A stretch of DNA of 64,000 nt from Aliiruegeria lutimaris. Lineage in GTDB: Bacteria; Pseudomonadota; Alphaproteobacteria; Rhodobacterales; Rhodobacteraceae. Below are positions 8,180-17,955 of this stretch, one piece after another. Position 1 is the stretch's first letter. Every line of letters begins with the position of its first letter. The position numbers were made by a program, and so were the translations under genes. The stretch is taken from positions 30,448 through 94,447 of the forward strand of contig NZ_FNEK01000015.1 of the NCBI RefSeq assembly GCF_900099935.1, read 5' to 3'. A model generated the notes under the pieces. The model searched no databases and had not been told where the DNA came from. It saw only the letters and a program-made list of their open reading frames with translations.

Positions 8180-8259
8180 ATGATCCTGCTGACAAGCGAC
8201 GGAAACAGGCGCAGACTGCGTATCAGAAATGCGCGACGATGATTCATTGGGAGGAGTTC

Positions 8260-8715
8260 ATGACTCGCTTCGCATTTCCGATTGCAATGGCCCTCGTTCT
8301 GTTCGGCAGCTCTGCCATGGCGCAGCAATTCGTGCCGGGTGGAAACATGCTGACCCGGTGGGACGCGAACAATGATGGCAGGGTAACCCTTGCCGAGATC
8401 CAGTCCGGACGTGCCGCCTATTTCGACGCCTATGACACGAACCGGGATGGCGCGCTTTCCTCTGCCGAGTTCGATCGCATCTCGCCGCAATCCAATGGCG
8501 GGCGTCAGGCGAACGGCCTGCGCGGGACAGCCGGCGTTCTGCGCAGCCAGATAGACACCAATCGTGACGGCTACATTTCCCGCAAGGAATACGTGGACGG
8601 TGCGCGGCTCTGGCGGGACCGGATGGACCTGAACGGGGACGGCGTGCTGACCTCTGCGGATTTCGGACGCTCGCAGGGTGGCAAAGGGCGCGGCATGCGC
8701 TGGAACAACGGCTGA
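8260..8715 (+). CDS. Secreted EF-hand calcium-binding protein
   Basis: A 151-residue exported protein. Residues 1-22 form a signal peptide ending SSAMA|QQ. Four EF-hand loops follow: DANNDGRVTLAE, DTNRDGALSSAE, DTNRDGYISRKE and DLNGDGVLTSAD, each with the Asp/Asn ladder and Gly at position 6; the last has Asp at position 12. ATG 8260 has a strong GGGAGGAG site. The frame is open upstream to 8074, over the end of the ThDP gene, and that extension is not coding. The protein should bind Ca2+ in the periplasm or outside the cell; its partner is unknown. It stands alone between two unrelated blocks. Confidence 0.88.
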   Translation: MTRFAFPIAMALVLFGSSAMAQQFVPGGNMLTRWDANNDGRVTLAEIQSGRAAYFDAYDTNRDGALSSAEFDRISPQSNGGRQANGLRGTAGVLRSQIDTNRDGYISRKEYVDGARLWRDRMDLNGDGVLTSADFGRSQGGKGRGMRWNNG

Positions 8716-8737
8716 CGCATCCTTATCCCGGCAACTT

Positions 8738-9915
8738 TTACCTGCGGCCGTCCGGGAATATCTCGGAAGGTCGTCCTGTTTGTTGTGGCGGATGAAACGA
8801 GCAGGGCTCGTAGTAGACGTCTCTCTGGTAGCGGTGCTCCGAAGACAGGCGGTCCAGATAGCGAGACGCCTCTTCGCTCGACAGGCCGCCATGCCGGGCG
8901 ATCACGTCCAGCAATGTCCTTTCCACGCCCACGTCCACGTCCGCGGCCATGCGCGTGGCGTCGCCGCAGATATAGATCGCCGCGCCTTGTTCCAACCAGC
9001 GGAAAGCCTCCGCCCCGTCCTGCTCCAGCAGGGTCTGGACATAGATCTTCTCGGTCCCGTCGCGGGACCATGCGAGACTGGTCCGGTTCAGCAATCCACT
9101 TTGCTGCCAGCGCCCGATCTGGTCGCGATAGAGTTAATCGCAGGCTTCGTGCTGATCGCCGAAAAAGAGCCAGTTCGGCCCTTCCGCCCCGCGTGCGTCA
9201 CGCTCTTCGAGGAAGGCGCGGAGAGGGGCGATGCCGGTGCCCGGGCCGATCATGATCAGCGGGCGCGTGTCGTCCTCGGGCAGGTGAAAATGCGCCGAGC
9301 GCTGGATATAGACGCCGACCATGCTGCCGGGAGCCAACCGCTCGCCGAGATAGGTGGAGGCGCCGCCCTGCCGGTCCGAACCGAACAACTGGTAGCGAAC
9401 CTCGCCCACCGTCAGGTGCTCCTCGCCGGGATGCGTCTTCGGACTTGGGGAGATCGAGTAGAGCCGCGGCTGCAGCGGGCGCAGCCCGTCCACCTGCACT
9501 TGCGCCTCCGGCGTGAAATCCGGCCGTCGCAACAAGTCGATGACCTGCATGTCCTCGGGCCGCGCCTCCACCGCCCAGGCCTCCAGCGTTTTCGGCGTGA
9601 CCGTGCTCAGGTCCAGCCAGGTCAGCAGCGCCGAGCGCAATGCCGCGGGGCCGGTTTTCAGCTGGACGGTCTCGGGGCCCTTGAGCCCGGTTACTTCCGG
9701 GATCGCCGCCACCTCGTCGGGGGCATTTACCGGCAAGACGCCAAGCGCATCGCCGATCGCGTAGTCGAGATCCGCGCCGCCACCGGCCAGTAGAAAGCTC
9801 GATATGGTTGACGGATTTTGCCGACTCCGCGCCACTCAACCGCTCGGAGGCTATAAGCGAGGCCATGAACGGGCGGTTCTTGTCGAAAGCCGGACCGGCC
9901 TCGACCGGCTCGGGC
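8738..9915 (-). pseudogene. Broken sulfite/nitrite-reductase flavoprotein (CysJ-type FAD/NADPH module)
   Basis: This remnant encodes the FNR-type reductase module that passes electrons from NADPH to a siroheme reductase. Visible pieces: SLIASERLSGAESAKSVNH near the N-terminus, YAIGDALGVLPVNAP, the FAD motif RLYSISPSP, the NADPH motif GPGTGIAPLRAFLEER and a C-terminal YICGDATRM. Two lesions break it. A frameshift near 9790-9800 separates KSVNHIELS from LAGGGADLDYAIGD. An in-frame TAA at 9134-9136 falls between GDQHEACD and LYRDQIGRWQQ; homology continues in the same frame to 8738. It lies directly downstream of the siroheme reductase remnant. The lesions are read directly from the sequence; the family call is firm. 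Confidence 0.85.
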
Positions 9916-10862
9916 GCTGCGGCGCCCGCCAGCCCGATATCGCCGATATAATGCTGGGCGCAGGAATCTGCGCAGCCGGTGAAATGGATGTTGATCGGGC
10001 TGTCCAGCGTGAAGCGTGCCTCCAGGTGGCGCACCAGCGCGGTCGCATCCTGCTTGCTATAGGCCGAGGCCAGCGTGCAGCCCGATTTGCCGGTGCAGGC
10101 GACAGCGCCGGCGGCAAAGGCGGTGGCCCTCGTGCTCAGCCCGAGCGCTTCGATCTCGGCGCAGACCGCATCCACATGCGAATCGGCCACACCCACGATC
10201 AACGGGTTCTGCCAGACGGCGAGCCGGATATCGTTGCTGCGAAATCGCGCCGCGATCCGGCCAAGCCCGCGCATCTGCTCCGGTGACATCCTCCCCAGCT
10301 CCAGCGCCACGCTGATAAAGTTCTACCCCGGCTGTTTTCGCGGATGCACCCCGATATGTCCCTGCCGCTTGATCGCCGGGCGCGGCGCATCATGCGCGGG
10401 CGCGAGCGGGGTCAGCCGCACGCCGGTTCCGAAAGCGTCGAGCTTCTCCTGCGTCCGGGCGCAGAGCCACTCGAAGCCCTTGTCGTCCAGCAGGTATTTC
10501 AGCTGCGCCTTGGCACGCCTTGCCGCGATTGGAGCGGTCTCCACGCCCTGACCGTTTGCCCGCACCTCCACGGCGAGAGAGCCGATATCGTTGGTGTTGG
10601 AGACGCAAGAGATGGAGCCGGCATTGTCGAAGGCGATACTGAACTTGCGCGGGATGCCCTGCGGCTCGCGGGTGCGCAGGATGTTGGCGGGCGTGCGCAG
10701 GCGCATCATGTAGCCGGGGCTGTTCGGCTCGACATTGAAGAAGCCGAGATGGCGCAGCAGCAACTGGTCGAGCCCGGTGGCCAACTGCCCGTCGGCCTCC
10801 GACTGCTCCAGCTGGCGCAACATGTCGAGCGGGTGCAGCTTGTGCTTGGCGCGCTGCTCTTC
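9916..10862 (-). pseudogene. Broken siroheme nitrite/sulfite reductase (NirA-like)
   Basis: Remnant of a ferredoxin-type nitrite/sulfite reductase hemoprotein, in one frame from about 10862. The N-terminal part starts abruptly at EQRAKHKLHPLDM, then LLLRHLGFFNVEPNSPGYMMRL and GHIGVHPRKQPG. A TAG at 10323-10325 replaces the codon after KQPG, and the frame then continues NFISVALELGRMSPEQMRGL. The [4Fe-4S]/siroheme ligands are intact: CTGKSGC (C-x5-C) and CADSC (C-x3-C). The first part of the protein and its C-terminal portion are missing, and the 3' end runs straight into the flavoprotein. It should have reduced nitrite to ammonia; it cannot now be made whole. Confidence 0.85.
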
Positions 10863-11390
10863 CCGGTCGGTTTCTGTACCCTCTGCCTGCTGGGCTTAAA
10901 CCTGCTGACCGGCGTGTTCACCCTCGTGCCGCTGGCCTATTCGGACAAGCGCCCGGGCATCGACTTCAAGGCGCTGCTGTGCAACTGGGGCCTTGTCTTT
11001 GTCGGCAATTTCGTCGGCGCCTCGGGGATGCTGACGCTCTTCATCCGTGCCGTGATGCGCGACTGGATGGTCTCCACCGGCGTTTTCGCCGCGATGATAT
11101 CCACCTCCGTCTCCGGCAAGGTCATCGCCATGTCGATGCCGAACCTGATCTTCTTCTATCTCGACTTCGAGCATTCCATCGTAAACATGTTCCTCTTCCC
11201 CTCGGGGCTGCTGCTGGGCGGTGAGTTCACCATCATGGACTACCTGCTCTGGAACGAGATCCCGACCGTTATCGGCAACCCGGTGGGCGGGGTAACCTTC
11301 GTCGGCGCGATGATCTACTCCACGCATTACAAGACCGCGCCCTCACGCAAGGTTGAGAGCGACGACTCCGTGGGCGTGCCCGCCGAGTAA
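10845..11390 (+). pseudogene. Truncated formate/nitrite transporter (FNT family)
   Basis: The plus strand encodes FNT-family helices starting at LLFPVGFCTLCLLGLNLLTG with no start codon or ribosome site; the N-terminal helix pair is absent. NWGLVFVGNFVGASGM joins DWMVSTGVFAAMISTSVSGK with less intervening sequence than the family usually has, suggesting an internal in-frame deletion of some 30 residues. The C-terminal part (FEHSIVNMFLFPSGLLLGG, EIPTVIGNPVGG) is well kept. The frame is open upstream to 10344 only because it reads antisense through the NirA remnant. The intact protein would import nitrite, matching the adjacent reductase remnants. Confidence 0.82.
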
Positions 11391-11426
11391 TCCGCAATCC
11401 ACCGGAAGCCCAGCCCGTGTGCGGGG

Positions 11427-11929
11427 TTTCCTCCTTTCCGGAGCGCCAAGATGCCACGAGACAGTGCCACGCCACCGCGCCGAACGGCCAGCGGGTCGCG
11501 CTCAAGATTCTTTCCACCGAGGCCAAGGAAGACAGCGCCTGGCTGCGCCGCTTCCTGATGGAGGAATGGATCGCCCGCCGGCTCGACTCGTCGAATGAGC
11601 TCAAACCCGCGCCCGCGCCGGAGAGCCGGTCGAGCCTCTACGTGCTTACCGAGTTCGTCGAGAGGCAGACCCTGCGCCAGTGGATGGCGGATCAGGAGAG
11701 CGTCAGCCTGATACAGTTCCGCGGAATTATGGGGCAGGCGATCGGCGGGTTGCGCGCCTTTCACCGCAAGCAGATGCTGCATCAGGATCTGCGTCCAGAA
11801 AACCTGATGATCGACGCCGATGGCACGGTGAAGATCATCGATTGCGGCGTCACCCGCGTCGAACATCCCAAGGGCGACCGGGCGAAGGTCGAGATGTCGG
11901 GCAAGTATCTCTCTTACAACGCCTGGTAA
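11427..11929 (+). pseudogene. Serine/threonine protein kinase fragment
   Basis: About 165 residues with protein-kinase signatures: the Lys of VALKILS (subdomain II), LYVLTEFVERQTLRQWM, the catalytic loop HQDLRPENLMID (HRDLKPEN equivalent) and IIDCG in place of DFG. It ends at a stop soon after GKYLSYNAW, lacking the C-lobe, and the P-loop region is missing at the N-terminus. From memory, nitrite-assimilation loci of Rhodobacterales often carry a PP2C phosphatase/kinase fusion beside the transporter; this looks like the middle of one. It follows the FNT remnant on the same strand, and a good terminator follows 35 bases later. Confidence 0.7.
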
Positions 11930-11964
11930 GCACGAGGTCGGGCGCGTTTGCCCTCTGGCTCTTT

Positions 11965-12000
11965 CAGCCGGTGCCGGGGCTTCCCGACGCCGGCTGTTTG
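11965..12000 (+). terminator. Rho-independent terminator after the kinase remnant
   Basis: A 14-base stem (11965-11978 with 11983-11996, one G-U pair and one mismatch) with loop GCTT, followed by TTTGG. It fits the end of the ancestral transporter-kinase transcript. The following 200 bases to 12216 hold no gene I can support. Confidence 0.6.
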
Positions 12001-12216
12001 GTATCGGCGAGTGTGGCGGTTAATCGGCATCGCTCCCCTTGGTGGTGAAACCGGTGCGAAAGAGCTCGGAGCCGAAGGACGCCGCGCCCGGCGCCTTTTC
12101 ATCCAGGGGCAAGAATCCCCTGTGGCACAGGGCTGAGCTGTGTTAGGAGCCCGCTTGATCTCAAGACGAACCCATAGATTTTTGACCAGATTTTCTGGAT
12201 GAACAGGAGCCTTCCA

Positions 12217-13065
12217 ATGTCGCACCTCAGCCCTGAGGGGCAAGCCGTCGTAAACGACGTATCCGTACGCCATGGGTTCAGCCCGGATGCTGTCACCCAT
12301 GTGCTGATCGCGCTGGATCAGGGCGGCGGCAGCCAGGCACAGTTCAACCATTTCGAACTGGGAGGCATGGGCCAGTGGTCGATAGGTGGGATGACCATGA
12401 TCGGCGACATGTTCAACAACGGTCTCAAGGCCCGGGTCGACGGCCTGTGCTCGGAATTGTCGAACGCGCTGATGAACACGCAGGTGTTTCAACCGCCCGC
12501 GCCGCAGCCGGTGTCCTATCAGGGCCAGTCCCAGAGCAGCGGCGGCATGCAGATGCAAGGCTCTGGCGGCATGGGCCAGTCGAGCCTGTTCGTGCCGGGG
12601 CCGGGGTCCAGCAACTGGTGGCCGCAGGATCTGGGTCAGCCCGGATCGACGGGCGCACAGAATGACCTGCGCTACGCCTATTTCCCGATGATGTCCCGGC
12701 TGGCGATCCAGCAGGGCGGCCATGTGACCGTCTATGACACCGGTCAGCATCAGATCGGGGGCTTTGGCCAGCAACAAAGCGGCGACCAGTCGCTGACCTT
12801 CACCAGCCAGTTCGGGCTCGTGCGGGTTGCCGACCTGCCAGTCGTGCCGATGGGCGGTGCCGCGCCGGCAGCGAACCCGGAGCCCACGCCCGCGGAAATG
12901 CCTGCCAGTGTTGTCGAACCGGCGCAGCCGGTGACAAGCGCACCGGCGGTCGACAGCAATGCGATATTCGACAGCCTCGAAAAGCTGGGCCAGCTGCGCG
13001 ACAGAGGCATCCTGACCGATGCCGAGTTCGACCAGAAGAAAATGGAACTTCTGTCGCGGCTCTGA
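12217..13065 (+). CDS. SHOCT domain-containing protein
   Basis: A 282-residue soluble protein. The C-terminal 33 residues (DSLEKLGQLRDRGILTDAEF then DQKKMELLSRL) are a textbook SHOCT domain, a short helical oligomerisation module often at the end of unrelated proteins. The N-terminal part (about 1-100) is predicted globular; residues 100-140 are Gln/Ser/Gly-rich linker with GQSQSSGGMQMQGSGGMGQS; a second compact region (about 145-205) contains YFPMMSRLAIQQGGHVTVYD. A Pro/Ala-rich linker precedes SHOCT. I chose ATG 12217 because AGGAG lies just upstream; ATG 12199 has none. Function is unknown. A strong terminator follows. Confidence 0.8.
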   Translation: MSHLSPEGQAVVNDVSVRHGFSPDAVTHVLIALDQGGGSQAQFNHFELGGMGQWSIGGMTMIGDMFNNGLKARVDGLCSELSNALMNTQVFQPPAPQPVSYQGQSQSSGGMQMQGSGGMGQSSLFVPGPGSSNWWPQDLGQPGSTGAQNDLRYAYFPMMSRLAIQQGGHVTVYDTGQHQIGGFGQQQSGDQSLTFTSQFGLVRVADLPVVPMGGAAPAANPEPTPAEMPASVVEPAQPVTSAPAVDSNAIFDSLEKLGQLRDRGILTDAEFDQKKMELLSRL

Positions 13066-13129
13066 TCGCACCAAGCGAGCCGGTGCGAAGAATTCGTTTC
13101 GGTTCATGGGAATAGTCGCATTCGCCTGA

Positions 13130-13166
13130 AAAAAAGGCGGGCCGCGGAGCACGCGGCCCGCTTTGA
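13130..13166. terminator. Strong bidirectional terminator
   Basis: Perfect 10-base arms GCGGGCCGCG (13137-13146) and CGCGGCCCGC (13152-13161) with loop GAGCA, preceded by a run of A and followed by TTTG. It ends the SHOCT gene transcript. Confidence 0.85.
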
Positions 13167-13537
13167 AAGACCCATCACGTCCGCCTCTTTTGCGGGTTTT
13201 CTGGAATGAGCTCGTCCATCTATATCGTGGCCTTCGATTCTCCCGAAGATTCACTCGCGGCCCCGCGCTACGGTGCAGCAAATGCGCGTCGCAGCTTGCT
13301 GTCGAGCCGTCATCCTCGCCGATGGCGTATAGGGCATTGCGGAATGTGTCCGGTCCCGAGACGGGGTTTGGGCCTGCCAAGCCGGATTGATGCCCAGCGA
13401 GGCAAGCGTCTGTGCATATTCCTTACGCTGACATGTCAGATTTCGGCGGGATAGCGCGGTTGGATCGGGCTATTATGCTTGACCTTTGACGTACAGCGGC
13501 CGAACGCTTTGCTGAAAAACCACGCAAGAGGCTCGAA
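13167..13537. other. Intergenic region with no supported gene
   Basis: About 370 bases between the terminator and the polyamine hydrolase gene. Open frames of 75-82 codons exist but show no ribosome site or family resemblance. The promoter of the downstream operon presumably lies in its right part; I see no clear motif. Confidence 0.5.
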
Positions 13538-14561
13538 GTGAAGGTATTTTTCAGCGAGGAACACCGACGACATTTCCCGCAGGCGGAACTGTGTGGCGGC
13601 GAGTTCGTCACCCCGTTCGAACGGCCGAGCCGGGTGGAATACGTGCTCGGGCGGCTTAAGGAACAAGGGCTCACCGACATCGTCGCCCCCGGTCCGGTGG
13701 ACATGGCGCCGATCCGGACGCTGTGCGATCCGGGCTATCTCGACTTCCTCGAAAACGCCTGGGACGAGTGGAAGGCCGAAGGCTTCGCAGGCGAGGTGAT
13801 CGCCGCGAATTTCCCGGCGCGGCGCATGCAGATATCCCGCCCGCCGCGCAATATCGACGGCAAGGTTGGTTATTACTCGCTGGCCTCGGAGACCGCGCTC
13901 ACCAACGGCACATGGGCGGCGGCGCTCTCCTCGGCGGCATCCGCGCAAGCCGCGCAGGCCCATGTCGCCGCCGGCGCGAAATCGGCGTTCGCGCTGTGCC
14001 GCCCGCCGGGGCACCATGCCACCGCCGACATGTTCGGCGGCTATTGCTTCCTCAACAACGCGGCGCTGGTGGCCGAGGCCTTCCGCCGTGACGGTGCAGG
14101 GCGGGTGGCAATCCTCGATATCGACTTCCACCACGGCAATGGCACGCAGGACATCTTCTACGGGCGCGGCGATGTCTTCTTTGCCTCGTTGCACGGCGCG
14201 CCGGAGGACGCCTTTCCCTATTTCCTCGGCTATGCGGACGAGACCGGCATCGGTGCCGGTGAGGGGGCGAATGCGAATTACCCGATGCTGCCGGGCACGG
14301 CCTATGATGTCTGGTCCGGCGCGCTCGACACGGCGCTGGCGCGAATCCGTGCGTTTGGCGCCGAGGCGCTGGTGATCTCTCTGGGCACGGATGCCTACAA
14401 GGACGACCCGATCAGCTTCTTCAAGCTCGACTGCCCCGATTTCCTCGATGCCGGGCGTCGGATCGGCTCGCACGGCCTACCAACCGTCTTCTGCATGGAA
14501 GGTGGCTATGCCATCCAGCAGGTTGGCATCAATACCGTGAACGTTCTGGAAGGATTCCTTG

Positions 14562-14569
<8 letters not shown>
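13538..14569 (+). CDS. aphA: Acetylpolyamine amidohydrolase (class II histone-deacetylase family)
   Basis: A 343-residue zinc amidohydrolase that should deacetylate acetylputrescine, acetylcadaverine or acetylspermidine in the cytoplasm. HDAC-fold landmarks are complete: the His pair in RPPGHHA (His159-His160), the metal ligands in LDIDFHHGNGTQ (Asp196, His198) with a third Asp in LGTDAYKDDP, and the transition-state Tyr in MEGGYA. The insertion near the N-terminus with ISRPPRNIDGKVGYYS is typical of the polyamine subfamily. The start is GTG 13538 behind AGAGG. Its last codons overlap the AguB start by 8 bases, so the two are co-translated. The neighbouring Pot importer supplies polyamines. 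Confidence 0.9.
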
Positions 14570-15425
<856 letters not shown>

Positions 15426-15429
15426 CGGA

Positions 15430-16833
15430 TCAGAGCGGCGGCGGGCGGCGCCCCGGCCAGTCCGTCGCCGCGTGATAGGCATCCCCCATGGCGAGGATCG
15501 GGGCATCGGCCCCGGTCGGGCCAAAGAGTTGCATCCCCATCGGCAGGCCGCCCTCCGAGAAGCCCGCCGGCAGCCCGAGGCAGGGCAACCCGGCGAGGCT
15601 GACCGGCACAACCACTTCCATCCAGCGGTGATAGGTGTCCATCTGGCGGCCGGCGATGGTTTCGGGCCAGCGCCGGTCGACGGGGAATGGCCAGACCTGC
15701 GCCGAGGGCAGGGCGAGCGCGTCGTAGCTTGCGAAAAGCTCCGAGGTGCGTTTGTACCAGCGCGAACGGGTCATGCTGGCAGCGTAGAACTCGGCAGCGG
15801 TCAGGGTTGCGCCCTGCTCGATCTCCCAGAGAGTTTCAGGCTTGGTGAGCGCCCGCTTGGCGGGATCGCTCGCATAATCGCCCTTCGCGCCGGCGTTGAG
15901 GCCCGCGCGGAGTGTTGTCCACGAGGCCCACAGCTCCTCGGCGGGAAAGGGCGGCGCGAGCGGCTCGACCGTGGCGCCGAGACTCTCGAAGACCGTCAGC
16001 GCGGCTTCGCAGGTCTCAAGGATACCGGACTCCATTGGGTAAGCGCCGCCCCAATCGGCGAGCCAACCGATGCGCTTGCCGGAAAGGGGAACGCCGAAAT
16101 GGGCGGTGAAATCTTCCGGTGCGCGGCAGAAGGGCACCTCCGGGTTCGGACCGGCGAGAACGGAGAGAAGGAGCGCAATGTCGCGCGGGCTGCGGGCCAT
16201 CGGGCCTTCGGTTGCGATCGTATGCAGGAAGGTCTCGCCGCCGGCATCCTGCGGCACCAGCCCCCAGGAGGGGCGGAAGCCGTAGACATTGTTGAAGGCG
16301 GCGGGGTTGCGCAGCGAGCCCATCATGTCGGAGCCGTCGGCAAGCGGCAGCATCCGCGCGGCCAGCGCGGCGCCTGCGCCGCCCGAGGAACCGCCGGCGC
16401 TGCGGGAGAGGTCATAGGGGTTTCGCGTCGGCCCGAAGACCGGGTTGAACGTATGCGAGCCGTGGCCCCATTCGGGCGTGTTGGTCTTGCCGATGAGGAT
16501 CGCGCCGGCCGCTTTCAGCCGGGCTGCGACCAACTCGTCCGCCTCGGGGACATGATCGGCGAAGAGGGGCGAGCCGAAGGTGGTGCGGATGCCCTTCGTC
16601 GCCACCAGATCCTTCACCGCGATGGGCAGGCCCGCGAGCGGGCCATTGCGAGGTTGCGCGGCCTCGGCGAGCAGTTCCGCGCGCGGGCGCAGGGTGACGA
16701 TGGCGTTGACCTTGTCATTGACCGCCTCGATGCGTTCGAGAAAAGCGGCCATCACATCGGGCGGCGAAAGCGTTCCCGCGCGCATTTCCGCGAGAAGACG
16801 GGTTGCGGTGAAATCGATGAGCTGTTCCGGCAT
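15430..16833 (-). CDS. Amidase signature family amidase
   Basis: A 467-residue cytoplasmic amidase with the Ser-cisSer-Lys triad: Lys in LPIAVKDLVATKG, the cis-Ser in LADGSDMMGSLRNPA and the nucleophile region in RSAGGSSGGAGAAL. The length is typical. ATG 16833 has GGAGG six bases upstream; an upstream TTG at 16845 would overlap that site. It is last on the minus-strand Pot transcript, separated from the binding-protein gene by a hairpin. In this setting it may hydrolyse an N-acyl or carbamoyl polyamine or a gamma-glutamyl amide; the substrate is inference. A second amidase sits at the other end of the same operon. Confidence 0.9.
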   Translation of the reverse strand: MPEQLIDFTATRLLAEMRAGTLSPPDVMAAFLERIEAVNDKVNAIVTLRPRAELLAEAAQPRNGPLAGLPIAVKDLVATKGIRTTFGSPLFADHVPEADELVAARLKAAGAILIGKTNTPEWGHGSHTFNPVFGPTRNPYDLSRSAGGSSGGAGAALAARMLPLADGSDMMGSLRNPAAFNNVYGFRPSWGLVPQDAGGETFLHTIATEGPMARSPRDIALLLSVLAGPNPEVPFCRAPEDFTAHFGVPLSGKRIGWLADWGGAYPMESGILETCEAALTVFESLGATVEPLAPPFPAEELWASWTTLRAGLNAGAKGDYASDPAKRALTKPETLWEIEQGATLTAAEFYAASMTRSRWYKRTSELFASYDALALPSAQVWPFPVDRRWPETIAGRQMDTYHRWMEVVVPVSLAGLPCLGLPAGFSEGGLPMGMQLFGPTGADAPILAMGDAYHAATDWPGRRPPPL

Positions 16834-16848
16834 CCTGCCCTCCAAATG

Positions 16849-16878
16849 AAGACGGGCGCCGAAGCGCCCGCCCGTCTT
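16849..16878 (-). terminator. Hairpin between polyamine-binding-protein and amidase genes
   Basis: Arms AAGACGGGC and GCCCGTCTT (9 bases) flank a 12-base interior that can itself fold further. It lies just downstream of the solute-binding-protein stop on the minus strand and probably caps that mRNA segment or partly terminates. Confidence 0.55.
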
Positions 16879-16893
16879 GCATCGTGATTTCGC

Positions 16894-17919
16894 TTACTTC
16901 TGAAGTTCGGTCCAGATGGCGGTGTAATATTCCTGCGCCTTGGGCGAGCAGGTGGGCAGGAAGTGGCCGGCGGATTTCAGCTCCTCCGGAACGATGATTT
17001 CCGGCGCGGTCTTCATGTCCTCGGGCATGAACGCATCCGAGCCGGCGATGCCGTTGGCATAACGCGCGAAGGAGGAGATCATCGCCGCGTTCTCGGGCAC
17101 CATGATGAAATTGAGGAACTGGTGGGCTTCCTCGACGTTCTTGGCACCCGCGAGCAGCATCACCTGGTCCATCCAGAGCGGGAAGCCTTCCTTCGGGTAG
17201 CCATAGACCACGTCCGGGTTCTTCAGCCGGGCTCGGAAAATGGCACCGCTCCAGTAGACCGAGGCCATGACGTCATTGGCGGCCATCTTCTCGGTCATGC
17301 CGTAATCCATCGACATCCAGTTGGGCTTGGCGGCCATCAGCGCATCACGCGCCTTCTTCAGAACTTCGGTATCCTCGGTGCAGGGCTCACCGCCGACATA
17401 CCACAGAGCGAGCGACATCACGTCGTTCATCTCGGGCGTGACGTTGATCTTGCCGACCAGCGCCTCGGGCGTGTCCATGAAGATCGCGGAGGTGTTGATA
17501 TCCCCGTCATAGGCCGTCTTGTTGACCGCGACGCCCGTCGATCCCCATTGCCACGGCACAGAGTATTTCCGGCCCGGATCGTATTCGGATTCCAGCCATT
17601 CGGGGGCGATATTGCCGTGGTTGGACAGCTTGGACATGTCGAACTCCTGCACCAGGCCCTTCTCGACATAGATCGGAACCCAGGAGTTCGACGGCACGAC
17701 GAGGTCGTAGCCATGTCCGCCGGCCTCGATCTTGGCCATCGCGGTTTCGTTGCTGTCATAGTCGGTGACCGTCACCTTGATGCCGGTCTCGGCCTCGAAT
17801 TTCTCGAGCAGTTCAGGGCTGGTGTAGTCGCCCCAGTTGAACAGCTGCAGCTCGCCCTCGGCCTGCGCCATCGAGGCGGCAACGAGGGTCATCGCCGTGG
17901 TCAGGAGTATCTTCTTCAT
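16894..17919 (-). CDS. potD: Spermidine/putrescine ABC transporter, periplasmic binding protein
   Basis: A 341-residue PotD/PotF-type solute-binding protein. Residues 1-20 are a signal peptide (MKKILLTTAMTLVAASMAQA). Family features: LQLFNWGDYTSPELLEKFEA near the start, YDLVVPSNSWVPIYVEKGL, VPWQWGSTGVAVNK and a WMDQVMLLAGAKN segment in which the Trp and Asp are typical polyamine contacts. It captures the ligand in the periplasm and delivers it to the PotBC permeases upstream in the same operon. The first base is 36 bases downstream of the PotC stop. Whether the ligand is putrescine or spermidine cannot be told from sequence alone. Confidence 0.93.
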   Translation of the reverse strand: MKKILLTTAMTLVAASMAQAEGELQLFNWGDYTSPELLEKFEAETGIKVTVTDYDSNETAMAKIEAGGHGYDLVVPSNSWVPIYVEKGLVQEFDMSKLSNHGNIAPEWLESEYDPGRKYSVPWQWGSTGVAVNKTAYDGDINTSAIFMDTPEALVGKINVTPEMNDVMSLALWYVGGEPCTEDTEVLKKARDALMAAKPNWMSMDYGMTEKMAANDVMASVYWSGAIFRARLKNPDVVYGYPKEGFPLWMDQVMLLAGAKNVEEAHQFLNFIMVPENAAMISSFARYANGIAGSDAFMPEDMKTAPEIIVPEELKSAGHFLPTCSPKAQEYYTAIWTELQK

Positions 17920-17955
17920 AATTACCTCCGGGTTGGTATCTGGTTTTTCGCGGGT

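Noticed and set aside
10344..11390. Plus-strand frame of 348 codons as one intact transporter
   Set aside because: Its first 165 codons read antisense through the NirA remnant; only the part from about 10845 resembles FNT, so it is a truncated gene in a fortuitously open frame.
11914..13380. Minus-strand frame of 488 codons opposite the SHOCT gene
   Set aside because: No homology, crosses a strong terminator and the real gene on the other strand.
13206..13454. 82-codon frame in the gap before the polyamine hydrolases
   Set aside because: No ribosome site, atypical composition and no recognisable family.
15472..16887. Plus-strand frame of 471 codons opposite the amidase
   Set aside because: Shadow of the amidase-signature gene; no recognisable domain.
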